NCBI RefSeq assembly: GCF_009870125.1
Contig: NC_046680.1
Location: forward strand, 21,719,501 to 21,783,500
From: Drosophila pseudoobscura
Taxonomy: Eukaryota; Arthropoda; Insecta; Diptera; Drosophilidae
Length of the DNA: 64,000 bases
Reading direction: 5' to 3'
The notes under the pieces were generated by a model. That model searched no databases, had not been told where the DNA came from, and was given only the letters and a program-made list of their open reading frames with translations. Made by a program: the position numbers and the translations under genes. This document shows, in pieces, positions 22,758 to 34,600 of the stretch (within the stretch, counting starts at the first letter, position 1; each line of letters starts with the position of its first letter).

Positions 22758-25755
22758 CAAAATACTACAAATACAAAAACATACAAAAATACTAAAAATT
22801 CTAAAAATATTAAAAAGTCAATAGAAACTAAAAAAAACTGAAAATACCAAACAATAAAAAAAATACAGAAAAATTGGAACTTTTTCGTATTGGAATAGGT
22901 TTCAAATCAAATTTATTGAAATTGTATGTCTAATTTTAGATAACTTTCAATAAAAAAAATTAACTTTTAATGTTTTGGCGGCAATGCCCCCATACTAATT
23001 GTTCTTTAAAACAAAACCCTGTTGACTTGAGGCGGATAGATCTCATACAAAAATATGCATAAATCATTAAAGCATCTTTCAAAATGTAACGGACAGAATA
23101 AAAGCCACGCTACGAACATTTGCGAAGGGTGTCGTTGAAGGGGATTAGAATCGAAAGAAAAGAAACGAAACCATTTGGAAGCCGGGTGCACCTCTTGTAC
23201 ATACATACGAGTGTGTACATATGTATGCATGTATATAATGTGTGGATACATATATGTACATATTTATAACCGTTAAATTGCATTTTGGATTTTTGTTTTG
23301 TTTTTTTCTCCTCTCATTCGGCTTCTCCTTTGCTCCCCATTCGCACTTCCAGTGGTTCTTGTTTTTGGCATGCCTTGCTCTGCTTTGTCCCACTTTGCCT
23401 CTCTCTCTCTCTCTCCCTCCCTCCTTCTCGCTGATGGTTGTGTGTGTGTGTGTGTGGGGTACAAGAGTGTGAAACGATAACGCCACGGGGGGTGTGGAGG
23501 GGGAACTAAGCTCCGATTCAAGTGGCATTGAAAACTCTTTTTATTTCTGAGTCGAGCGAAACTAGAGAGAATGCAAAGTGTGTGTGTTTGGGGAGGTGGG
23601 GAGGTGGGGGTGTGGGGGTGTGGGTTAATGTTAGAAGAGGTGTCGGTGGGTGCAACATTTTGATGCAAACAAGCGGCCAAGGATCATAAGATATGCATCT
23701 GCATGCATTTGTGCATTTTGCGGCATCAGCGCATACATATTTGAGGTCCCTGCCCGCCCCCCGCCCCACTGCACCCTTGAAGGCATGCACTCTTTGAGTG
23801 TGGGGCAAGTGACGCGTTTGAGTGCCAGAGAGGGAGAGAGAGAGAGGGAGAGTGCTGTTGCCTGCTCTCTGAACTTGTTGCCACTGATTTGTCGAACATT
23901 GTGAACTTTTTGGCCAGCTCTTCTTTCGAGCAACTCTCCTTCCCGCTTCCTCTTGCTTATTAATCATTTAAAATAATTCTGTGCATAAATTCAAGGATGT
24001 CCTGTCCAACCCTAAGCCCAGGCCCAGGCACGAAAAAAAGGGCCAACAACTAACCCTTTTAGCAGCCGATGGCACTGATGCGATGCCTACCCCAAAAACA
24101 GCCAACGCGAAACCCAATCCAACCCAATGGAACCCCCCTTTCCCTGCGGTGACCTCGGCAATTAAATTACACAAAAGCTTGTTTGAGTCGAAACGAAAGG
24201 AAAAACAGCACCACGAATGCTGGGCAGGAAGGCGATGACGATGGCGATGGCGAAGGCATAGCAAAAGGAAAAAAAGGAGGAAAAAATGAAATACATAAGG
24301 AAAAATGTCAGTTGACTGCAGAAATTTACAGTTGAGGGCATTTTTAGGGTTGCGCCTTTTCCATTCAGGCCGAAAGTAGAATGAAATATAAAAGATCTCT
24401 TTTACGGAACAGAATACAATAAATGCAAAAAAAAGGAGGAAGGCAGGAGGAATGAAGCTTTTTGAGGGAGCAAGAGTATCAGCAGTAGTGACATTGAAAG
24501 ACAGAGGAGGCACCACCATTTGCTCAGCGCCCAGTGATGGATATTTGATACAATAGGGCCGATTACACTAGCCAACAGAACTTAACTTTTTTTTTACGCC
24601 TGTGCCAAAACAACTTTTTTTCATAGATTAACATTTTTTTTAAAATGAATTATGGTTTTTTTCATTTTAAAAAAGTGTATATATTATATTATATTATATT
24701 TTATTTTTTAATCAATTTCTAAACTTGTTTTTTTTTATAATTTCTTAAAATAGATTTTTTGTATCATTTTTTAAAACCTTTTAAAAACTGAAATTTTTAT
24801 TAACGGTTTCTTTTTTAATATGTCGTGTTTCTTTTATTCACATAACTTTAGTATCTTTCGTCTGTTTGAACTTTAAACTTTGAACTTTCAAATTTTGAAA
24901 AGCTGAGATAAATGCAGCTTTAAATCAAACCAAAACACTTTGTAGTTTTAGCTTAACGTCTGGAAAATATTAGGCTTTCAAATTACAAAATTTAATTTTT
25001 TTTGCGGTGTTTTTGTTTTTTTAACTCTAACTTTGAAAACTCAGAAAAAAATGAAACAAATTTTTAGGTGTACCTGCTTCATACTTTGTAATAGTTATAT
25101 TAATTTGGCGTCGTTTAAGGTATCGTTTGTCGAAATCGATGGATAAACAGCTAAGTTATAGCCCTTTGGCCAAACCTTCTAACGCCGCATTTTACCGTAA
25201 AATAATAATTTTTTTTGTATACCGGTAAATTGTCATTTGGAATGGCATCACCTGACGGAAGCTTATCAGCTATAAGGCTATAAGAAAGCCATTTTCAAAT
25301 GTCAGATAAAGATAATTTCCTTATGATTAGCCAGAGAATGCCCTGTCATCATCGTGCCATGCCCCTGCCCATGGGGAGTTTTCTTTCAATTTTGTCATTG
25401 CAAATTATAGCCTGCGACACAGAAGGTTTTCCTCTTCTGTTACACTCTTTTTCTTTCTCTGATTTTCTTCGGTGATTTTTCATAATTTGCTAGGCGCCGG
25501 CCGTTGTCTCCGCCTCTTGCTGCTCCTCCTCCTTCTCCTACTCCTCCTTCTCCTCCTCCTCCAGCAATGGTTTTCCCTTGCTCATTTTCATTAATTTGTC
25601 ATTGTAATTTTATTCACCGCTTCTTTGGCCTGCCCACCCTCCCCTCCCCTCCCCCCCGTTGCCCGCTGTTGGCCTGTGCATAAATCACCGTTCAGTGAGG
25701 CGCTCATAATCAGTCAATGTGCCGTGCAAAATTATGCAGCCTTCTGCCTGCCTTC

Positions 25756-25811
25756 CTCTCTCTCTCTCTGTCTCTCTCTGTCTCTCTCTGTCTCTCTCTC
25801 TCTCTCTCTCT
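25756..25811. repeat. (TCTCTCTG)n/(CT)n array
   Basis: Several TCTCTCTG units grade into pure CT. It lies in non-coding DNA. Confidence 0.85.
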
Positions 25812-28800
25812 ATCAGTATGTATATCTGTTTCCCTCTTGAATGCATTTTATTTCGTTTTATTGCTGTGACAAGCAAGTTCCGCATTTTGCTTTTCCTTCA
25901 TACCCTTTCCGTCCAGAGGGACTCTTAAATATTAAAGAAAATTCCATAGATTAAAACAGAGGTTTGAAAAGTGCAAGAATTATGAGTCTAAAAAAATACG
26001 AGTCGAGAAAATTATATATTTTTAGAGTTTTCCTTTTACTACACATTTTTTTAAAGCAAAATTATAGTTTAAAATTGTTATTTAATTATTTTTTAATTAT
26101 AAAATAATTTTTCAACATTTAAAAAAGATTACATATAAATCAGAAATTAATTTAAATATTATCATTTTTATTATAAAACATTCGAATCCGTTCGATTCTG
26201 GGATAAACCAGAATCTGCTTCATAGAACCATTTTCGACCCTTTTTTTTCTCAGACCTAATATTTATTGAACTATTTGGCAATTATTTCGAAATTTGTTTG
26301 GGTCGATTGTGGCGTGGGTGGCCGCCTGGCAATATTAATATTTATTAATTTAATAATTATTAATATAAATTAAAAAGGCTGTTTTTATTATTCTATTTTT
26401 AATGTTCGAGGGATTTAGTCGGTTGAGTCTTGGCGATATTTTTGAGGATAGATAGACATTTCGGATATTTTCGTCTCTTAAAGAGAGTATATATATTTTT
26501 TGTTTGGCCGTCTGAATCAGAAATCATTAATAAAAGATGTTTTTTCCGAATTTATGATGGACATGGGACCACCATATCCCTATAGCTTAGGCATCTTGCA
26601 GGGTATGCCATGTTTCGACTTTTTAAAGATATTTTCTTCCAGTCTTTTTTTTTGTCTTGTTTTTGCCGTTGGCTCTTTACATAATTGATTATCTGGCCTC
26701 TGACTAGACTTGAATTTCTTCAGTGACTCCCCTCCCGCCTGCCCCCTACCGTCATCATCCGCAAAAAATACAAACTCATGATGAACCATCCCCTCCTCTC
26801 CCCCCCCCCCCCCCCCCAATATTATCTTCAGTCTCATTATCAGCCACATTGTTTTTCCTGCTGCTCTTTCCTATCATCTCGTCTCTTCATTCTCTCTCTG
26901 TTTGCTTTTCACCTGGTTTGGTCAGTTCTTAGCCCTCTTTCCCCCTCTTCCCTCCCCCTCTCCGTTTCTTCTTCTATCCCTTTTGTGGGCCACTTGTTCG
27001 TTTTTCTTTCGATTGGAACTTTTTAGAGAGGGAGATAGATTTTTGCCATGAAATGCAGTTGACAAAGAGTGTAATTTTGTTTTATTTTACTTTAGTTTTT
27101 CTCGTTTTCTTTACTTTGGTTTTTGGTGAGGGTGGAGAGAGGAGGGGGGTGAGGAGGGGGGCGGGCGGGGGAACTATTGAAAAACTCGGGCAAAAGCAAG
27201 GAGAACGCCGGAACAACATCGAAGTTGAAATAGAGTGGAAATGTAAGGGCGGTGTGGGAGTGGCAGTGGGCGGAGAAAACTTATCCACTGGAGAACTCAA
27301 CCGAGAGAGACAGCGGAGAGGCGGAGGGAGAGGGGCGGAGGGGGAGGGAGAACAACTCCTGACAAAAACTGACAAAGTGCAGTCGGAGAAAATAGTTTTT
27401 TGGCCAAGAGTTTTCCCTGTAGCTCTGACTGGCTTCCCTCGGCCCCTCCCCCTCTGCTCCTCTCTCTCTCTTTCTTCTAAAACTTTTCTTCTCCTGTTTA
27501 TTCTTCTTCTTTATCTTGTTATTACTTTTTCATTTTTTGTTCGCTTGAATTAAATTTTATTTTATTTCCTTTTTTATTTTTGGGATATGTGTAAAAAATA
27601 AATTAGTGGAAAATTACATTTCCAGGCAAAAAGGGAAGCGGAAATGCAGTAGATACTCGATCGAATCGGGGTCGATGGTGGCTGGGATGTTGCAACTGCA
27701 ATTGCAACACGCACACACACCCACGCACACGGACGTCTCTGTAACTGGATATGTAACTGTATCTGTGTCTGTAGTATCTGCAGCTATGGCTTCATAATCT
27801 GTATGACTGTATGACACGTGAGTGGTGGGTGGGGGGTGGGGGGTGCCCCCCCACCACCCCAATCAGTCCTTTGACAGTTTTGCGGATGATGTCTGTGCTG
27901 GATACGATACCATTATGCTGGCTGCTGCGGAGAGAGAGGGGGGAGGGGGAGGCGAAAGAGAGGGCGGATGCTGTGAATGCCAAGGAAATTGGTAGGTGGA
28001 TAATGTGTAACACTGCGATGCTGCTGGGATGCTGCTGACATGTTGACAGCCATCAGGCATCAGCCATGTGGGCGGTGCACTGGCAGGGGGAGGTGGGGGC
28101 GCTGAACGAATTAAACTCCTTGAAGGAATCCGGAAAAGGATGTCAAAGAATCGTGTGTGGTGCACACTTCTGTAGAACAAAACGATACGGAATCACAAGC
28201 AAGGACCTACTTGAGGGAGCAGCCCTGGAGGAGCCCTGGGGGAGCCCACAGCTGGCGGGGCTTATCTTTTTAATAATCCAGCGTTTATGCACCGAGTGTT
28301 TTGGCCATAAATATGGATTCATTCGTTCATGTATTATTTATTATATCCACTAGATATGTCCCGTGGTTTATTCATATTTAAAGCTTATCCATATGGCGGA
28401 AAAAAGGCAGTCCTTAACCCGTCATCATCATCATCCGTCTGCGTAAAGCCCCCCCATAATGCCCTGACATTAAATTAGCCACCTGTCCTGTCCCCCCCCT
28501 CCCCCCTCCACCCGTTTCAACCGTAGTTTTCCCTACGCTGTCCCTCTCTGTCACTCTCCAGCTCCATCTCTGTCTCTGTCTCGCCTTTCGAGCAGGTGTT
28601 AAGCTCTGCTTTTGATAATGACGCACATTACATATGCAACACGAGCTTTTGCTTCTGCTTCCCCTTTTGCTTCCCCTTTTGGCTGTATCTTCCGTGTGCC
28701 TCTGCCCAAAAGGCGGCAAATGTTTTTCCACAGGCTCCTGCTCCCCCTTCCACCTCCCACCTCCCTGTGTGTGTGTGTGTGTGTCTTTATTTAGCTCGGT

Positions 28801-29473
28801 ATTTGTTGCACTCCCTAAGGACTCGATATCACATTTAAAACACCTGCCGCCGTGGAGCATTTGTTTATCCATGTTTGGAATTTCTACGGACAAGGCGCCA
28901 CCCAGTCGTGGGTGGATTGTGCCAGTTGTGGCATGAATATGTGAGAGGGGGGCTTCCTTTTACTGAGAATATTACAAATAAGAATAGCTTGAAGCGCTCC
29001 TTAGAACACACACCATAAAAATACCCAACGTATTCCATTCCATTCCATTCCGAATACAGCAGATCCCCAGAATCCGGTGAACAGTCTTTGTCGATGCCCC
29101 AGAAAGGGGTCCAAAATGCACAGACTTTGTTGGCAGAAACCCGTAGAAATTCGTTCTCTTTGTGAAGAATGTCCGCCTCTCCTGTGGCAAGTCCTTTGCT
29201 GGTCATCGTCATCTCTAAACACAATTTCCCGGTGGCCATTTCGCACACAGAGAGAGAGAGAGAGAGGGGGAGGGGGAGAGCGAGTGCTTTCCTTTGCTGC
29301 CCAGAAAAGTGTGGAAAACTGAACTAATTTCATTTCCATGCAAAACACATTTCAAACAACTACAAAAAAACACAACAAAAACAACACACACACACAACGT
29401 GGCTCCATTAAAATGTTGACAAAATTAAACAAAATTGACAATTTCCGGTAGTGGGGCAGGATCTCTGTCTTTG

Positions 29474-29514
<41 letters not shown>

Positions 29515-31232
29515 TTCTCTTGCTCTCTTTATATATGTATTTATTATTTATTAAGTCACTCTGGAAAGGTACTCTTGAAGGCAGCTCCTGCTGCCTCCTG
29601 CCTGCTGCCTCCTGCCTACTGCCTCCTGCCTCCGTTTCATATTGTGCCCCACTTTCCCGTCGCGTGGCAGGCGGTGGGGCAGGTGGAGGTGGCAACCTTT
29701 TGGCACGGCACAGTATGCGCGCATATTTAAATTTTAATTAAAATTTTCTTGGAGGCATACCACACCCCCCCCGCCCCTCCCTCACCCCTCGGGACGGGGC
29801 GTGTTGTGTTCCCATTTCGCATTCGCGCGCCTAAAAATATGCAAATAAAAATTGCCTTTGTGCGAGTGTCAGAGAGGGGGAGAGCGAAAGGTGCGAGTGG
29901 GTGGGAGAGGAGTCCTGCTCTGATTTCCGATAGCCTTCTCGTTGGGAAAACAGAGCCCTAGGGGCATGGCTTCCATGGCGGAAGGAGGAGGAGGAAGGAG
30001 GCATGGAGCCCCTCTCTCCACCCCCGGAAAAGAGCAAAAATTAATTAACTCTGTAACTGAGAGCCGCACACGGATTTATCGTTAATAAACAACTCAATCA
30101 ACAAATGGGAAATCGAGGGGAAATTGTGTGTGAAAATGTGCAAATAACAGTCAAAGGGGAAATGCCAATAAATCCCCCAGTGAAGAAGGATATCAAACAG
30201 CTGCAAGAATATGTGTCAAAGGTCAGGCCAAAAAGGACTCCACATCATTTTCAGTGTCTAATCCTGTAAAAATATCCAGGAGTCTCTTTACATTACTTTT
30301 CCCCCGTCTGGCGGCATCCTTAAGAAACTGTGGCCTGGGGCAGAGGGGGAGCGGGGGGGATGGGAGACTGGAGCATCTTCCTGGCATCTGTCATATGGGG
30401 TTTAGACATCGCTGCTGCAAGTTACCCGCAGATGAGGCAAGAGGCAAGAAATTTATATGCAACTTGTTTCCAGCTTCTTTCTCTTTCTTTTGTGCTCTGT
30501 TCCTCTTTTAGACTGCTGCTGCTGCTGCCTGCTGCTTCTCTTTCATTCTTGTTGCTTCTTCAAGTTGCACGAAAATCTGTTTTCGACTGTGGGCATTTCT
30601 TTTTTTGTAGGATGGGGCGGGGAAGGGGGACGGGGGGTTGCCTGGTGTCTATGTCTGTGTCCTGGTGCACAAAAACCGCCAAACGACGAAGGCAGGGGAC
30701 TGCCCGACTGCTGGCAGTGGCCCCGAGAGGAGCCTCTCAGTTCTGGCCACAATTTGCCATGTAAATATTAATGCCAGGCCAGACAGAGGGCCCAAAGGGG
30801 ACCGAGGCAGCGGCAGGTACCACTACATATAGACCAGAGTCTGTACTCAATTTTTCAAAGCTCGTTTGTGTCGTTAGTTGGTTGGTTGGTTGGTTGTTTG
30901 GGTCCCCCCCTCTGGGCTCTCTGCCTCTGGGCTCTGGCTATGCAAATAATGAATGCAAAATGCCAGAGGCAGGAACCCCGGAGAGGGGGGGAGGGAGCCC
31001 TAATCCGACCGAGAGAGAGGCGGCAAGCAATTCCATTTTTGTGCAATTAATTTTCATCAATTTTGTTGTTTCTCTTCTTGCAGCTGGACAGGAATCCCCC
31101 CCTCGGATGCGATGCTACCGAGTGTTGAATGCAGCAATTATCCTCGAAAATGGAAAACTCCAAACTGCAAATCGGCAACTGTGAAAGTGAAAAGGGTTAA
31201 AGTGGAGCCTTGACTTTAGATCAAACTCTTAA

Positions 31233-31261
31233 AGAGCGAGAGAGAGAGAGAGAGAGAGAGA
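31233..31261. repeat. (GA)n tract just upstream of the DRE-like site
   Basis: A GA tract of about 14 units ends 13 bp before a TATCGATA box. GA tracts near promoters can bind GAGA factor; the link here is positional only. Confidence 0.7.
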
Positions 31262-31273
31262 AGAGTGCAATCT

Positions 31274-31281
31274 TATCGATA
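31274..31281. promoter_or_regulatory. DRE-like TATCGATA, candidate proximal bin3 promoter
   Basis: A perfect DREF target TATCGATA is followed 4 bp later by ATCGAT, and by about 350 bp of A-rich sequence up to the bin3 start codon. A GA tract lies just before it. This fits a housekeeping-type promoter driving bin3 from about 31.3 kb. No Initiator was pinned down, and the A-rich stretch could instead be a 3'-spliced leader exon. Confidence 0.4.
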
Positions 31282-31601
31282 AATAATCGATTCAGAAATG
31301 TAGATCCATTTAGTGAAGGGAAACTGAAAGGAAAACATGTGGAAAATTCGACTAAAAAGTGAACTTTAAATCTAAAAATATGTGAATATCATAAATAGAA
31401 TATTAACATTAAAATATTCTATCAAAATATATACAAAAGTGAAATATTAAATAAAACAATTAAAAAACAAAAATCTAAGAAAATTATATACCGACTAAAA
31501 ATTGAATAAATAAGTTGAAAAAGTGAAAAAAGAAAGTGGAAAAATATACAAAAATACAGCAAATATCTGTTAAATAAGATCCCGTTCGAAAAGGGATCCA
31601 A

Positions 31602-31622
31602 ATGTCAAGTGTTGCCCGTTGA
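31602..31622 (+). other. Upstream ORF before the bin3 start (6 codons)
   Basis: An ATG at 31602 reads MSSVAR and stops at TGA 31620-31622, four bases before the bin3 ATG at 31627. If the leader includes this stretch, ribosomes would end the uORF almost on top of the main start, so bin3 translation would depend on leaky scanning or reinitiation. Confidence 0.5.
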
Positions 31623-31626
31623 AACC

Positions 31627-34600
31627 ATGGATAAAAGGCTTAGCGATAGTCCCGGAGATTGTCGCGTAACCAGATCCAGCATGACGCCCACCCTCCGCTT
31701 GGAGCACAGTCCCCGGCGGCAACAACAGCAACAACAACAGCAGCAGCAGCAACCCCAAGAACAACAGCAACCAGAGTGCAGTGGAACATCTGCAACAGCG
31801 AAATCCAAATCCAAGTCCAAGTCCCCCACACCGCCCACCTCCAAATCCCAGGCAGGGGGTGCCCCTCAGCAGCAGCATCATCAATTCCGTGCCCCGCAGC
31901 AGCAGCAGGGACCCAAAAACAAGAACAAGGCCTGGAGCAAGAGGGGCCACAAGACCAGTGGCGGCGGCGGAGGCGGCGGTGGCAAGTACAGTGGCAGCGC
32001 CTGTGTCGGCATCGCACAGTCGCATCCCAATGGCAGCAGTGGGGCGGCAGGTGCCGGCTTGGGCCTGGCGGGGGGACAACCTCCGGCTGGAGGCGGAGTG
32101 CCGCCCACAGTGGCGGCGGCCCACAAGGCCGATCTGGAGAATATACAGAATATCAAGAATCAAATATCCGGCAATGCTGCGAGCCACCATGGCAGCGGCA
32201 GCGGCGGCGGTGGCGGTGGCGGCGGGTCGGCCTCCCATCACGGGGGATCGCATCACAGCGGCGGCGGTGGAACAGGCGGCAGCGGGGGCGGGGGCGGGGG
32301 ACACCACCACCATCACAACACGCGGCTGGCGCAGATTGCCGCCGGCACAGGGGGAGTGGGGGGTGGCGCGGGCGGCAATGGCATCTCCATCGGAGCGATG
32401 GACAAGCACGGACTGAAGGCCCAGCAGCAGCTCTACAAGAAAATGCTGGCGCACAGGTGAGTGGGAAATCCGGAAGCCAGCGAAATCGAGAACATCCGAT
32501 GGGGGTGTGCCCACGTACCAGTATGACACTTGCTTAAGGTTTTCACTGAATTTCGATTTAAAAGGTGGATTACAGCTAATCAGGCACTGTAATCCTTTCC
32601 GTTCTAAAAATTGCATGTATTTTTTTTCGTTAAAAAAAAGTATTCTGCAAAAACTTTTTGGTGCGTTTTAATTGTTAGTAAAAAAAGGAATTTTTAAAAA
32701 AATTGCCTTAACAAATATTTCAAAATAGTTTGCCGCACATTTTTGTATTGAAAAAAATTCCTGAAATTTTAGGCAATTTTTTTTGGGTTTTAGAACGGAA
32801 GCATCCCCTTAAACATCCTAGAATAGAAAATAATTTAAAGTTTTCGGGATATTTCTCGATAAAGTATAAGTTTACGGAGCTGAGAAAATCTTAAAACTAA
32901 TTGAGCTCAGACAAGCACATTTGAAAAATTTATTTATTTGTATGAAAAGATGGCTTAAAATCCCATTTTTGAGCCTAAACCAAATTAGCGGCAATTTTAT
33001 TATTACTTTTTTTCATTCAAAGTTTCTAGAAAATACCTAATTCATCTTTGAGCTTTATTTATTTTTTTTAAATTAATTTTCATCTTTTTGTTTTCATTAA
33101 ATTTATAAATTTTTTTTGGTATTGGTTTTTTTTTTCGTTCCGTCTATTTTAAGTAAATATATTCTCGTATGAAAAAATAAAAAAATCATTTTTTTACGGT
33201 CCCTGAACAACTGTCGGATAAAAGAGGTTCTTGAATGCAGGAAAGGGGTCGAAAGCAGCCACTAAAAATTTAATTGGGTGTCATACGGGTACCGGGTATT
33301 CGCTGAATGAAGCCGAAGAATTCCATTCTGTAGCATTCCTTTCGCTTATCTTCATTTCCACTCCATTCCATTCCATTCCGACCAGGAGCCATCATCATCA
33401 TGTGCTGTGCGCCGGAAACAATGCCAATCACACGTGCTGCCTGGTGACCGGCTGCAACGGAACCAGCGCCGGGGGAGGAGGCGGCGGCGTGGCTGGAGGT
33501 AATAGTGGCATCAATGCCGTGGGAGGCGTGAACGCCGGATGCAAGGATGCGCAGAGCAACAAGGACACCAGCTCGCTCAGCGGAAACAGCAACATCTCGG
33601 GCAGCGCAGCGGCGGCGGCTGCAGCGGCCAATGCCGTGCACTACTGCTGCGGGCGGTCCAAGTTCTTCCTGCCGGAGAAGCGGCTGCGGAAGGAGGTGAT
33701 TGTGCCGCCCACCAAGTTCCTGCTGGGCGGCAACATCTCGGATCCCCTCAACCTCAACTCGCTGCAGCACGAGAACACCTCGAACGCGTCGAGCAGCAAC
33801 AACACGCCGGCGACGACGCCGCGCCAGTCGCCGATTACGACGCCGCCCAAGGTGGAGGTCATCATACCGCCCAATATCCACGACCCGCTGCACCTGCTCG
33901 ACCCCGTCGACTCGATGGAGTACGAGAAGCAGCTGACGTCGCCGATGAAGCGGGGCGGCATGCTGACGCGCGGCAGCCACCTGAAGCTGCAGCAGCAGCC
34001 GCAGGCGCACCACCGCCAGCACAGGCCGCGGAAGAACCGCAAGCGGCGCCGCTTCGACTCGAACAACACCTCGCATGCGGGCGACGACGGGGGCGAGGGC
34101 AGCGAAACGCTCTCCGTCTCCCTGGACGAGGCGGGGACCTCATCCTCGGCGGCATCGCCGGTGGCGCCACTCGCTGCCGCCGGCTCTGCCGCTGCTGCCT
34201 CCCTCAGTCTGCTGCTGAGCGAAGCCGCCGCACCGGCATCTGCATCGGCCTCGGCATCGGATACGGGCGGAACGGCGGAAATGGGCCAGCAGCAGGCGCA
34301 TGTGCGCTCTCCCCAGGCGGCCACGATGGCCACGGCAGAGATGCCGGCTCCCACGCCCACAGAGGCGGCTGTCCAGTCGGGCGGCATCGCACCGGCACCG
34401 GCACCGGCACAGGCTCTGCCACTGGCACTGGCACCGGAACAAATGGAATGCAACATGAGTCTGCTCTCGTCGCCGACAGCGCCGCCAGCTGCATCATCGT
34501 CCCCGCAACAGCAGCAGCAGCAGCAACATGTGTCCATTGCAGCGTCAGAGGGGGATGTGTCTGGCTCCACAGAGCTGCTGTTGAGTGCCTCGAAGTTGGC

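Larger units (their letters stand above)
15889..31232. other. Non-coding stretch between the Tom40 paralog and bin3
   Basis: About 15 kb without a recognised exon. It holds one copy of a dispersed 37-bp module (19241-19277), a GC-rich 12-bp minisatellite (19531-19577), a compact ATACCCT/AGGGTAT inverted pair (20693-20718), an 18-bp AT minisatellite (22704-22757), long AT-rich runs (24540-25100, 25920-26500), CT arrays (18056-18080, 25756-25811), poly-C near 26805-26817 and many GA/TG tracts. The frames up to 233 aa on either strand translate these repeats. It may be a large 5' intron of bin3. Confidence 0.6.

Noticed and set aside
27805..27870. G-rich/C-rich inverted sequence that could form a quadruplex or hairpin
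   Set aside because: Runs of G and C are frequent throughout this window, so this one is not distinctive.
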